Below are positions 1 through 13,300 of a stretch of 64,000 bases of DNA, in pieces (positions within the stretch are counted from its first letter, which is position 1; each line of letters begins with the position of its first letter). Both the position numbers and the translations under genes were made by a program. The notes under the pieces are model-generated. The model saw only the letters and a program-made list of their open reading frames with translations, made no database searches and was not told the origin of the DNA. Where the stretch lies: NCBI GenBank assembly GCA_036852015.1, contig JAANDG010000107.1, forward strand, positions 62,001-126,000, read 5' to 3'. The DNA comes from Pelodera strongyloides (lineage: Eukaryota; Nematoda; Chromadorea; Rhabditida; Rhabditidae).

Positions 1-2330
1 TATTCACCTTCCAGTTTATTAGTATGAAACCACAGCATACAAAGCGTTTCAAGAAATAGTTTCTGATTTCAGTGTTTTTTTTTCATATATTCACCCTCTT
101 GTGCGCGGTTCTTTCAAACTTCTACTAAATCAATTTTTACGTATATAGTGTATTCATTCTTATGATAGACTCTTTCTATATTGCTCTCCTTTATGTTAAT
201 AATATATACTGTAGCTAGTCAATAGCCTTCTTGATCGCGGTTCTTTCAAACTAACTAAAGGCTAAAGGTACAATGTCTTGGTTGTCCGCTAATAAACTCA
301 TAACGTAAAGCAAGATACATTTAGTTTTATGTTTGAAACGCGCCTTACAGTAGGCCAGCTATAAAAGAAAACCATAAACACCATCAGACAAACATTCACA
401 CAGCGATTCCGTTTAATTATCCACCATTATATGTTTACACAAATGATTAAAGATGAAATTTTAACCAAACATGGTTTCGTTCACATATTCCAGGTAATTA
501 TTGGGCCATTATAACGGTTTACGATCAAAATGCCCCTTTTATGCTTTGATCGTAGGATGTATAAGGACATTTTTATTGGCGAATTGCCTGCAACCATCCT
601 TATTTATTGGTTTTTGGAGCTTATGGAACATACCCTATATGTACTCTCTTGAGTTCTTATTGTTAGTTAGTGACGGTCCATTTTTTGATGGTTAGTAGTA
701 GTTCACCACAGCTCTTGTGAACATGAATCCCAACCAAAAATGACAACTCATCTGAATCTCATGACCGTTTGCTGTCGTATGTCTGTTGCCTTCTTTTATT
801 GTGATACAATGCTCGCTGATTTTATGATTATAATGACGAGTACTACCTACGAAAGGCCCACATGCACATATAAACAACGGTCTGTACGTTTAGTAAATGT
901 TCTTTGTGAAAAGCATACTGACAACTTAACTCCCATGCTGTCCCTGTCAAAACCGGAAGCACACAAATGCATTTTTCCAGAATAGGTTTCGCAATCATGC
1001 AATTCCACTTTAATGTGGCTCAGACAGACAGACAAAATAATAGTGTTGCGTTGATCCGCCGCATAATAAAGTATTAGGCTATTAGAAAACTACTTGATTA
1101 ATTAATCATTGATGTGAGAACCTCGTTGAATAACACACAAAACTCGAAGCGGAGAAGCTTATTCGAAACCAAAATGAGCGAAGTGTAGACGTATCCAACG
1201 AGTGTTTCTGACCATGCGAAAGCAGTTTGAAAGCTTGCTTTGATCAAATACATAAATACCCTTTTACCTATTCATATCAATCAATAACTGCAAAACGGCG
1301 TGATGTCAAGTGTATCCTAGCACGTTGCTCTAAAATCGGTTTCTAATGATTTCCCATTCTGGAATTCTCCATGATCGTCTATCATTGAAATTTCCATTTC
1401 AAACAATTTAATCTGTTTGTATCCGAAATGTAATTACTAGATTAAACCTTTTCTGATTCGCAAGGTTAGATGACCAGCAAATGACAAAAACAAACAGAAA
1501 ACATGAGCTATTTGTTTCATGGAAAGTTCATTTACTTTATTTTTGAGTTGCTTTTCAGACAGTGTCTTAATTGCCATAATACTATGTACTATATTGTATT
1601 ACACTCTTTTATATTAACTGGCTCACCATACGGTTGGAGCTTTCTTTACAACATTCTTTTCTTTTTATTTCGTTTTGTTTGCTATGTTTTTAGTTTATAA
1701 TAACAACCGCCGAACTTGTATTGTTCTTTCCCTTCTATTATGAAACATTTTAGAAAACGTTCTCTTTATACAGTCATTTTTGCCGGAATTGTTTCACATT
1801 GAATTTTAATCGTTTCACAAAGTTAATATGCACAAAAGATTGATTTTCGTTTGTTCTCTATGAAAAATCCATAAGATTTCTGTGACACCTCATATGGCCG
1901 TTTTTCTTCTTTTTATTTGTGTTGTATCTCGCAATCAGAGAGCATATCCGTATCCTTCGAGTTTACATTCAGATGTAAATGCTTGCCAATAATATTTAGT
2001 AAAGTATTTTTTTCTTCAAAGAGGTCTACGTGGGACTTTTGACGAAATTGTTTTCTTTTGTTGATAAATACAGTATGAAAGAATTTTCGATTTTCTTTCA
2101 AAATAACTTTTTCGCCATGCATTGTTGCGTCCGTTTGCGTCAATGAATAGTGCTAGCTCCTGAGATCAACAATCAAAAACTTCTAATGTATGCGGTTTTA
2201 GTTTGTGATATAGATTGATAGCAAATGATTTTTCACCATTCATTTCAAATTGTTTTTCGTCAGTCGCAAACAAACCCTTTTATTTCCTATACTATATCCA
2301 TAACACCGAAACTATGATTTGACGTATTTC
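1..2330. other. Intergenic AT-rich sequence, no gene recognised
   Basis: I find no exon chain here on either strand. Open frames are short, AT-rich and do not resemble a known family. A good splice acceptor (TATTTCAG) closes the stretch at 2331-2332, just before the small secreted-protein gene. Confidence 0.5.
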
Positions 2331-2358
2331 AGGTGTTCAGTTTCCTTGGTACTTCATC

Positions 2359-3344
2359 ATGTGGAAGGAGGTACTCGTCACACTTCTTTCTTTCGTTGCA
2401 CTTCAACTTTCGTCGGGTTCGTTTTCATTAATTCTGACAGGTAAAGAAAGATAAAGTTTGGCAATTGAAGGCGCTATTGCAGGGAGTTTGTGAAACTTCT
2501 GTTGGACACGTATTATACGCAAATTATGGCTTGCATGTGATCTGTTCATACAGAGATTTGCATATAATACATGGGAATGCCATTCGTCTCATAAACCCGT
2601 CTGTGCTTGAGCACAATGGGTACTGTCGAAATACACGATCCGAACAGTTTGAAGAATAATCGTAGTTATTCTTATCATTGATATTCAATCCGATATCAGT
2701 AAAATAGCTTGCACATAGTAACCTCACAGAAAAGTTTATAATTTGGAAGCATTTCAACCAGGTGCTAAAAACACTTTGTATACGACGAGATAATTGGCTA
2801 TCCAGCAGTTTCTTATATTGTAAAGTAGCTTGTTCTCCATTCTAATCATTCCCTTTTAAGTGGCTGCCGATGACATCGAGAACGTTTTAATTGGAGAAAT
2901 TGGAAATGGAACAGGTAATTGTTTTCACTGAATTTTTTCAAGCGGTATGGCACGTGGTATTTGAAAGCTTCCATGCGCTGCACACAAGACCTATTCCATT
3001 ATGTGCGCCTCCTGCGCGGACGGGGAGAACACAAATTTGCATATAATACATAGTAATGCATTAGCACAACATACATTTGTTATTCCGTTTTTTTTTCGTA
3101 TGATGGCTATGATTAAGAATCTGAGATGTTCATGAAAGGCCAAGTAATGCATTTTCTTTGCCCTAACTGTAGTAGGAATGCTTCCATAACATTCATCCTA
3201 ATCATTGCAGATTACTATGATTTTGATAGCAACAGTACGAATGGTACAGATAATGGAGCATCTGTCTACGGTATTCAAATGTCGCCCCTCTTCTCATTGG
3301 TCTACAGTTTCGTCCTGTACTTTGTGATGAAAATTGTCGTATAG
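2359..3344 (+). CDS. Small secreted, probably GPI-anchored glycoprotein (89 aa)
   Basis: Exons 2359-2440, 2861-2914 and 3211-3344 join through two phase-1 introns (donors GTAAAG and GTAATT; acceptors TTTTAAG and ATTGCAG) to give 89 residues ending in TAG. Residues 1-27 are a signal peptide (starts MWKEVLVTLLSFVAL). The middle is acidic and has three N-glycosylation sequons (NGT, NST, NGT), with a DYYDFDS stretch that might be tyrosine-sulfated. The last 20 residues are hydrophobic after a small-residue NGAS patch, the layout of a GPI-attachment signal, though a C-terminal membrane anchor is also possible. No cysteine occurs in the mature part. I recognise no family; very short GPI glycoproteins of the CD52 kind are only an analogy. 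A splice acceptor lies 26 nt before the ATG. It converges on the ephrin gene. The consistent frame across three exons is the main support. Confidence 0.62.
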
Positions 3345-4340
3345 TGAATGATCATGTGTGGATGATAAATATTGATTTAATTGATTCAGTGCGTCTTTGA
3401 CCGATTAACTATTAATTAATCTTACGTGAAGTGATTTCTACAAATATATGTCCTATGGATAATTAATCTAATGGTTTACCCTTATGTAAGTAATGTTGTA
3501 GCAATAATTATGTTATCTCAGAAAAGTGCCTTATATGGTTTGTGCGATATTGGTCCTACAGTTTGTGTAAGATTATCATGCCTTTGTTAATACAATATAA
3601 AATGTTGGGTGTTTTTCTCGGCATCTAAATGTATTACAAGGCAAACACAGGAACATGTTCAAACACTTTAATTTTAATTTTTATAAAAAAAACAATGCCG
3701 AGGTCACAATTGGAAGAATTTCATCGAGGTTTCAAAAAGATAAATTGATTTCTTTGTTTTCTCTTAGCAATTGTCTAATTATACTGCCGGGTGGGTCTTA
3801 CGTGGTAGTTTCCGAAAGAAATAATTACCAGAGACTAGGCTAATTAGACAATAAGGCTCCCAGCGGCATGAGCCCCAAAGGTTCAGGACCCAGTTTCTGT
3901 TCTAGACAGTCATGCAAAACAAGCATCCTCCTATTGTTAACACAAAACAAAAAATCAACTTATCAAAACAAGTCAAAATCGTAACGTAGCAAAATGTACG
4001 GAAAGAAGGTCTAAACATCACAGACTCGAAATTTCACAATTATTTGATTAGTAAACATTAGCAAAAATAATAATAAACACAAACAAATGCTTTTTTCTAT
4101 AAAATAGCCCAAACAGTTAGAAATATCTATCTTATGACATACCCGTAGTGAAATCATACTAGAACGGTAATATACACTATTTAAAAAAAATCAAGTCTTA
4201 CAAAGCTAGCACGGGGAATTTTTATGATCTATTACAAAAAATTTGTGTGATCTATTACAATAATTATATCTAAAAATCGCTTTTGAGCTTAATTCCCTTG
4301 GTCGAGGAAAGGGAGTTTACTAATTGAAAAGTAAACAAAA
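3345..4340. other. Convergent intergenic spacer
   Basis: This spacer separates the 3' ends of the small secreted-protein gene (+) and the ephrin gene (-). It is AT-rich, with GATAAATA-like and AATATAAAA-like sequences that could serve polyadenylation on the plus strand. The 62-codon frame at 3655-3843 looks like chance. No RNA gene or repeat was recognised. Confidence 0.4.
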
Positions 4341-7300
4341 CTAAAACCAATGAAGGACAAATATTGTCAGCACCGTGTAAAAAGAGGCAGAGAAGACGGT
4401 CGCGGAGTCATCTGAAACGAGTAAAGTAAGAAAAAGATAAATAGAAAATAAAGAATTTATTAAATCCATTATTGAGTAAAATGGCCTATCTAAACCGTAC
4501 ACGCATTGATGCATTGAAAAAACGGCAATATCCCATTGCCCTCCCTTTGTCTACACAAAATGTTATAATAAGAGTAGATAAATAAAATATAAAATACCAT
4601 CCAAATCCTCCATATCTTCTCCTTCTGTGTGGATTATGTATAGAATGGGGGTTGTCGCCTCGAAATTCCTAAATTTTCCTAGTTTAACTGGACTAAAATG
4701 ACGTAAACATATGTAAATATACAGGTCTTATTGTTAGCAATGTATCAACAAATTCCACGGAGCTCACGAACTAAAATGCACGAAATCTAACCAAAGCAAA
4801 GCAATTAATAAAATAAACAAAACAAAACAAGTAAACCTACTCATAAGTCCTGGCAGCAAACTTGGGATTTTGCATACTTCGAACGGGATGGTGATTATTT
4901 GCTGAAAAGATTAACGTCAAAAAAAGAGTATGCTAGCTTCAAAATTTAGTTTTCGTATAATTTTCCTGAGCACTCTTGGCTGACTACATATATCAGAAAG
5001 CTGTCCCCCAGCTGGAAAAGCTCAAGGATACCATTTCTTGTGCACGCTAAAATAGTGATGAACTCACAGTGTATCTCAAATTTCATTTTCATCTGTTTCG
5101 TGGAGCACATTCCGCCTTTCCGTCGGCCAATTCCTTGCGGAGTTCCGTCCGAAGTGGCTGAAGCAAGGAAATTTATACTTTACGTCACGGATTCGGATAA
5201 ACTCACGGTTTGGACAAGAGCTTCAAATATGTGATACTTCATAGACTTAACTTAGTGTATATTGTCTATTTATTTTCTGAGTAGTCCCTAGTGGAAAGTT
5301 GTTTTTGAATTCCATATTTCAAACTTGCGCAAAATATCTACACTTTTTGTTTCTGTTGTGAGGTGCTGTTGTCTATCAAGCAATCTATTTAGTTTGAAGG
5401 GACACAAATCATACACAATGTACATGACTCACTTATAAAGTAGTAACTCTTTCCAGCTTCGAATTCCAGTCCATCAGGCATTGGATTCACTTGTCGGAAT
5501 GTGATACTCATTGATTGAAGTCGGGTCGAATCATCACAAGTACCAACTTGTTTCGCCGTCTCTTTCAGAACACAGTGCGTGTATTCTTCCTCGGACACCT
5601 GAATATTGGATATTACGTTTTATTTTTCATTATTATTCCAATTACTATACATTCCAAATTCAGTTTTTATAAAGTTAGTATTACCAATGAATAAATGTAT
5701 TTGTACCGACGACGCATCTTTTATGAAGTGCTAATCTTATTCCATGTTTTATACAAAAAACAGCGTTCACTCACACCCATAAATGTTTTTTTTTTCGACG
5801 ACACTAGATTTTAATCGAAATTAGTTCAATTTATTTGTGCGTTGAAACTCAGTCAAATTCCAAGATCCCCAAGCAATATAACATTTTCTCCAGTCAAGAT
5901 GGTAACACGAAACTACTTGCATTTCTACGCGATCTTGTTGTTGTTCGCAGAGCCTAACCCATAATGTAGTCCTTAGCTGGCCCCCGTGCGCTCCCTTAAT
6001 TCGATCCGGGCGCAATCTGTGCAATCCGTGTGTCTGTAATCCTATCATCGTACATGATGTTCTGCCCTATTGACTCTTGCCTCGTTTAGAGCACCCAAAT
6101 GAGCAACTCTAGCAGGCGGGCTAGCGGGCCAGCAAGCTGTCACCAAATCAGAACGGATGCGGGCGCGCTTCTTGCTAATATGGCACCAGAAATGACCCAG
6201 TGGTTTCAGAATCAAGAGGTCGTAAGGACGATCAGGAAATTTGATTTCTACCAAGGGTCAGTTTATGTGGTGTAAGCGAACGTAAGTGTGACTTGCCTGA
6301 GGACAGTGGTAAACTAAGGCACTTCGGATAAACTTAGTTGTTGAACTGTGGAAAAGCGCACATCCACGCGTACACACACACTCACGCACACACACACACG
6401 CACGCACACTCACGCACACACACTCACGCACACACGCACGCACACACGCATACACGCACAATATTGCCTGATTATGCCTTTAGGAGGTTCCCTATATCTG
6501 TCATTGGGTTGGTGGTGTCGGCAAAATGATAGGCTCTTGTGGTTCGGTCGGTCAAGAAGGTCTCTGTGCAGATCTAGTCCTCTCTCTTCAAGTGACAGGA
6601 CACTCAAGAGGCTCGCGTCAAAGGATCAGCTTACAGATTCCGGTATGCTAATTAGTAGAGACCGGGGTCCCGAAGAGAAGAGATACTCGACCCAGACAGC
6701 CTGATGACGCAACAAATTTGCATCCGAGAAATGTGAGCGAAATTATCGCGAGGAATATATTAATTGGGACTGTTTCTTCTCTGGTGTGTTTATCGCGGAA
6801 AAATCCATTCAATTAAAAGAGTATATGGAAAAGCTACCATAAGAAGTTCATAGTTGCAGTCAATTTGTATGTGTTCTATGAGAAAGTTCGGAATTTCGAT
6901 CTTGTCTAATTGTCTTGTCTAACACTTTCCATGACTTCTCAAAGTAAGACGAGTGTCTTTTAGATCAGATTATGGTGGATTAAAATTAATAAAGATATGC
7001 TAATTTTGTGACCAAGATCAGAGTCCGGTGAAGAGACAAGCTTACCTTCCCTTATGCAACAGGAAACTTCCCTGTCATCTTCCTATTTTGATCTACCAAA
7101 GGTTCTAATTGTCATTTCGCGCACCATTTCCCTTTGTACCCCATTGAGATGTGCATGTTCCCCTTTGAAGTTGACCATTTATCGGAACGCGCGACTTCGA
7201 ATGGCACAATTGACAAAGACAATTAATTGTGGTTCGTTTAGCACAAAACAAAAGACACTGAAATTGTACAGAAAGCAACCGGGAGGGCGTCATGTTGTCT

Positions 7301-10300
7301 ACTAGAGCTACTGAGATATATAGGACAAGATACTTGGCTGAAGCCTCATGTTACCACAGAATAAAAGTAAAATATGATTCTAAAGCAAAAACAGCTCTAA
7401 GATCTAATAAGTTATTCTATTCGTATAGTAACTTTTATGGTAAGGCTAACCACATTATAATGAAGCAAAACTACATATTTTTTTAAACCTTAACGCTATT
7501 TTACTTATTACTTTCCTTTTCCTATCAACGAGTTGTTTCTCTATCTAATAGTTAGGCTTATCAAAGGTGTAGAAAGCCCCTTATTCTCGGTCTAAATTCC
7601 TACTTCAAGGTGTATAGAACGCATTCAAAATCACCAATATTCTAAACAGATTCATCGGTCTCCGCGACTACAAATGGGCTTTGAATAGAGCTCGTTTTCT
7701 TCAATTTCTTACAATGACAATCGAATAAATGAGATTAAAAAGCGGAGCGAATTGTGAATAGAAAAGAAGCTTTGCTTTTCAAAGAAAGGAAGAAGAAGAA
7801 AGGGGATAAAGAACTTACAGAACCCTTCGGAATATATGTACATATATATATATATATATATATATAATATAATATATATATATTATATAATATATATATA
7901 TATATATATCTATATATAGATCTATCGGAGACTGGAGACTGGTTTACTTACCCAAACCGAGAGCAAAAAGCATAAGAGGATGTCTGCATTGTGTAGTAAT
8001 ATAGACGAGTTCTGTCTGTCACGTTTCAGATCGTTGGTTAGCAGTAGAGCTAAGGACTTGGGTCTTCGGCCTTAAGGTCCTTAGGGAAAAATAAGAATTA
8101 GCTTTTTTCCGATTATCGATTGCTTATCAGATAATCGATATATGATGATTAAAAAATAAAAGTTGAAGCTTAGACCCCTAAACACAATAACTTTAAGTGA
8201 ACCGAATTTTGATCAAATCAAAAATCGATAAATCGATAATCTAAATTTTGGCCTGCATTGTGTAGTAATATAGACGAGTTCTGTCTGTCACGTTTCAGAT
8301 CGTTGGTTAGCAGTAGAGCTAAGGACTTGGGTCTTCGGCCTTAAGGTCCTTAGGGAAAAATAAGAATTAGCTTTTTTCCGATTATCGATTGCTTATCAGA
8401 TAATCGATATATGATGATTAAAAAATAAAAGTTGAAGCTTAGACCCCTAAACACAATAACTTTAAGTGAACCGAATTTTGATCAAATCAAAATCGATAAA
8501 TCGATAATCTAAATTTTTGGCAACTTGCCAACTGAACTTAAGCACTTCCCAGAACATAGTGAAATCGTCAACAGACATCGAAAAATTCATCATGAGCTTC
8601 TGGCCTGGGACCCTGGCTAACGTGCTCCATCTAGAGAACGAAGAATGTTGACACAGAAAAAAATCAATAATCAATCGATAATTTTTCCGAGAGCCAAAAA
8701 TCGGCTTAGGAGTCGAGATAGAGACTCGGGCCCTTTGATCAATAATGCTCAACTTCGAAAGATAAATTGAATGATCATTTTGAAAAAATCGATATCGATC
8801 GATAATCCATAGAAATCGCAAAAACAGATCCAGATCCAGATCCGGCTTCGGAACAGAGATAGAGACTCGGGCCCTCTGATCAATAATGCTCAACTTCGAA
8901 AGATAAATTGAATAATCAGTTTGAAAAAATCGATATCGATCGATAATCCATAGAAATCGCAAAAACAGATCCAGATCCGCTCGGAACAGTAGGAACAGAG
9001 ATAGAAGAGATAGAGACTGGAGCCCTCTGATCGATATTGCTCAACTTCGAAAGATAAGTTGAAGGATCATTTTGAAAAAATCGATATCGATCGATAATCC
9101 ATAGAAATCGCAAAAACAGATCCAGAACCGGCTTAGGAACAGAGATAGAGACTCGGTCCCTCTGATCATATTGCTCAATTTCGAAAGATAAAGTTGAAGG
9201 ATCATTTTGAAAAAATCGATATCGATCGATAATCCATAGAAATCGCAAAAACAGATCCAGATCCGGCTTCGGAACAGAGATAGAGAGATCGAGCTCTCTG
9301 ATCAATATTGCTCAACTCTCAAAGATAAGTTGAATTGTGAAATTAAAAAAAAAAAATCAATAACGATCGATAATCCATAGAAATCGCAAAAACAGATCCA
9401 GAACCGGCTTAGGAACAGAGATAGAGACTCAAGCCCTCTGATCAATATTGCTGAACTCTCAAAGATAAGTTGAATTATGAAATTGAAAAAATCAATATCG
9501 ATCGATAATCCATAGAAATCGCAAAAACAGATCCAGAACCGGCTTAGAAACAGAGATAGAGACTCGAGCCCTCTGATCAATGTTGCTCAAATTTGAAAAC
9601 TAAGTTGAATTCTGAAATTTAAAAAATCAATTTCGATCGATAATCCATAGAAATCGCAAAAACAGATCCAGAATCGGCTTAGGAACAGATATAGAGACCT
9701 CGAGCCCTCTGATCAATGTTGCTCAACTTCGAAAACTAAGTTGAATGATCAGGTTGAAAAAATCGATATCGATCGATAATCCATAGAAATTTAAAAAAAT
9801 AGGTCCAGACTCGGCTTAGGAGCTGAGATAGACACTCAAGTACAGCTTCTGAAGGTGAAATAAGATTCTCCAAAGTAAACCACATCGAACGTTGATGCGA
9901 GCAAGGCGGGCCGAAGGCCCGCCGAATGAGCTAACGACTATAATCCCGAATCTTAATCAAAATCTTCAAATTTGAGCCATATTAATACAATAAATTAATG
10001 GTGGAAATGAACTTCAGTGCTCAAGTGAAGCTCATATCCTAAACCTCCACGATCAAGTATCTGCCTCAGAATCTATAACGTCAAAAATAAGTCGACGTGC
10101 AAAGATCACCGTAGATCAAAAGTAACGATGCATATCGACTCCAATGCGGAAGCGAAGCATGCATCAGAGACAGATTATTGATCGCGCTTCTGATTCAGAA
10201 TCTATGACGTCAAAAACAAGTCGACGTACAAAGTTCACCGTAGATCAAAAGCAACGATGCATATCGATTCCAATGCGGAAGCGAAGCATGCATCAGAGAC

Positions 10301-13300
10301 AGATTCTTGATCGCGCTTCTGATTCAGAATCTATGACGTCAAAAACAAGTCGACGTGCAAAGTTCACCGTAGATCAAAAGTAACGATGCATATCGACTCC
10401 CATGCTGAAGCGAAGAATGCATCAGATATAGATTGTCGATAGCGCTTCTGATTCAGAATCTATGACGTCAAAAACAAGTCGACGTGCAAAGTTCACCGTA
10501 GATCAAAAGTAACGATGCATATCGACTCCAATGCGGAAGCGAAGCATGCATCAGAGACAGATTCTTGATCGCGCTTCTGATTCAGAATCTATGACGTCAA
10601 AAACAAGTCGACGTGCAAAGTTCACCGTAGATCAAAAGTAACGATGCATATCGACTCCCATGCTGAAGCGAAGAATGCATCAGATATAGATTGTCGATAG
10701 CGCTTCTGATTCAGAATCTATGACGTCAGAGACAGATTCTCGATCGCGCTTCTGATTCAGAATCTATGACGTCAAAAACAAGTCGACGTGCAAAGTTCAC
10801 CATAGATCAAAAGTAACGATGCATATCGACTCCCATGCTGAAGCGAAGAATGCATCAGATATAGATTGTCGATAGCGCTTCTGATTCAGAATCTATGATG
10901 TCAAAAACAAGTCGACGTGCAAAGTTCACCGTAGATCAAAAGTAACGATGCATATCGACTCCAATGCGGAAGCGAAGCATGCATCAGAGACAGATTCTCG
11001 ATCGCGCTTCTGATTCAGAATCTATGACGTCAAAAACAAGTCGACGTGCAAAGATCAACGTAGATCAAAAGTAACGATGCATATCGACCCCAATGCGGAA
11101 ACGAAGCATGCATCAGAGACAGATTCTCGATCGCGCTTCTGATTCAGAATCTATGACGTCAAAAACAAGTCGACGTGCAAAGATCACCGTAGATCAAAAG
11201 TAACGATGCATATCGACTCCAATGCGGAAGCGAATCATGCATCAGAGACAGATTCTCGATCGCGCTTCTGATTCAGAATCTATGATGTCAAAAAACAAGT
11301 CGACGTGCAAAGTTCAACGTAGATCAAAAGTAAAGATGCATATCGACTCCAATGCGGAAGCGAAGCATGCATCAGAGACAGATTCTCGATCGCGCTTCTG
11401 ATTCAGAATCTATGATGTCAAAAACAAGTCGACGTGCAAAGTTCACCGTAGATCAAAAGTAAAGATGCATATCGACTCCAATGCGGAAGCGAAGCATGCA
11501 TCAGAGACAGATTCTCGATCGCGCTTCTGATTCAGAATCTGTGACGTCAAAGCAAAAGTCGACGAGCAAAGTTCACCGTTGCTCAAAAGTAAAATCGAAA
11601 ACGAACATCCTTAAAGCATGCGAGGTAACTATTTAACTCCGAATCTCATAAAAAGATAAAAAGACTTCAAAATGAAGATGAAGCTAATTCAGTGTAGTGC
11701 CAATCTGAACCTAAACTTCAAACATTGAAATCGTTAAGTTATCAAGATCAAAAGCTCAAGCTAAAGCCATATCGCTAGAGCGAGGCGCGCGCGCAGCGCG
11801 CGCCGAGCTCTAGTCGTATATACCAAGAAAAAGGAGTATACTAGGCTAAAAGTTCAGCACCTTTTGCTATGGGGTTTCCAAGTATCCCAAAAATTCGGTG
11901 TGATTCTGTCAATACTACCGTATTTCTGCACGAAACCTGCATAACATGAAAAATTAAAAAAAATATTCTCGTGTAGCACCAAAATACTGTAAATTTTCTG
12001 CATACTTGGAAACCCCATAATGCACGCCCAAAATGAATTTTACATCGCAGGAGTGATAGATACATCGTGCACGTTCTGGACAACAACATCCCCTTGTGTT
12101 ATATGCAAATGGTGTTCCAACTGTGGCGGTAAAATAAGTGGTTCATCATGCTTTTCACAGACCATGTGCCATATACCGCTGAAAACCCCATAATTTCTGG
12201 CAACAACCAAATTGCCAAATAAATAAACAAAATAATAAAAATGGAACTTTCAAACTGACCATATAAATATTGGAGAACTCGTAGTTGTCCGAAGGTTGGG
12301 GACATTTTATCGTTACTCTGTCATTCAACTTCACAGAGAATATATGATCCGTGTTACTGATGTCAAAACTGAAATGGTAAGAATATTAACGCTAAAAACC
12401 TTTATGGTCAGACTGTGGAACCCTTCTGCTTCTTCATCTAGTAATAAGAACTCAGTACTGAAGCGTGAACTCTAAAAACAACGATACGAAAATTCTTATC
12501 TTGTCTTTGATATGTTTTTTTTTGAACTGGTTTGTTTGAAACGTATTTATGGCGCATTGCTTCAGACAGACAAAAAAAAACATCCATCTAGTTGGCAAAT
12601 AAGTACATTAAGACATGTTGTTCGTCTTTATCGTATATTTATTCGAAAGCCGGTTGATCAATTAATGTTTTTTTACAACAGAAGAAAGGATACTGTATAA
12701 CATTAAGGTTTTAAAAGGAATGTTACTTTCACCCCCCTTATTCTCGTCTTTTTCACCAAAAATCTGCGATTCTAACGGGAATTATTAACTAAATTGGATC
12801 CTTCTCTACTTAGAATAAGCCTATTTGGCGCGTTGACTATAGCACTAAAACTGGTTGGATCTATATAGTTTTGATGTTACTTTCTCTCCCTCAAGGTCTC
12901 GAAGACAATTATAAAGAGAAAAAGAAGTGCATTACCGTTAATACTTTTAAAACGGAAAAGCAGCTTGGATAATAAAGCTATTATAAGCATTAGCCCCAGC
13001 AATAATAGTGCACACCTATGAGAACATATATGATTTATTGGATAGAGAAAGAAAATGTGCTTCCTTCAGTACACAAACAGAACATTTAATCCAATTTCGT
13101 TTGCTTATCATTTGCTGGAAAACTTATCATAAGCGAGCAAGATATTGAAATTTTACTCAATCTATAGTTAATGCGGTTTCCAAGTATGGTGAAAATTTAC
13201 AGTATTTTGGAACAACACGAGAATATTTTTTAATTTTTCATTATATATATGCAAGTTTCGTGCAGAAATACGGTAGTATTGACAGAATCACACCGAATTT

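Larger units (their letters stand above)
5599..7980. other. Ephrin intron 2, unique and microsatellite part
   Basis: This is the exon-proximal part of ephrin intron 2 (5599-12259). It holds a CA/CACG microsatellite and a TA array (listed separately) plus unique sequence. Frames at 5821-6254 on the minus strand do not extend the ephrin and match nothing I recognise. Confidence 0.5.

Noticed and set aside
1913..2143. 76-codon minus-strand frame upstream of the small secreted-protein gene
   Set aside because: Lys/Asn-rich chance-like frame, no acceptor/donor partners and no recognisable motif.
6338..6704. His/Thr- and Cys/Val-rich frames
   Set aside because: Produced by the CA/CACG microsatellite on both strands.
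8462..9580. Long minus-strand frames with repeated WIIDRYRFF motifs
   Set aside because: They follow the ~137-bp satellite units exactly, lack introns or starts of their own and break where unit length changes. Translation of a satellite, not a repeat protein.
10144..10383. 79-codon plus-strand frame with internal repeat
   Set aside because: It is two units of the 129-bp satellite B read through; other units interrupt the frame.
10065..11595. CRISPR-like array
   Set aside because: The whole 129-bp unit repeats with no unique spacers, and the setting is a eukaryotic intron.
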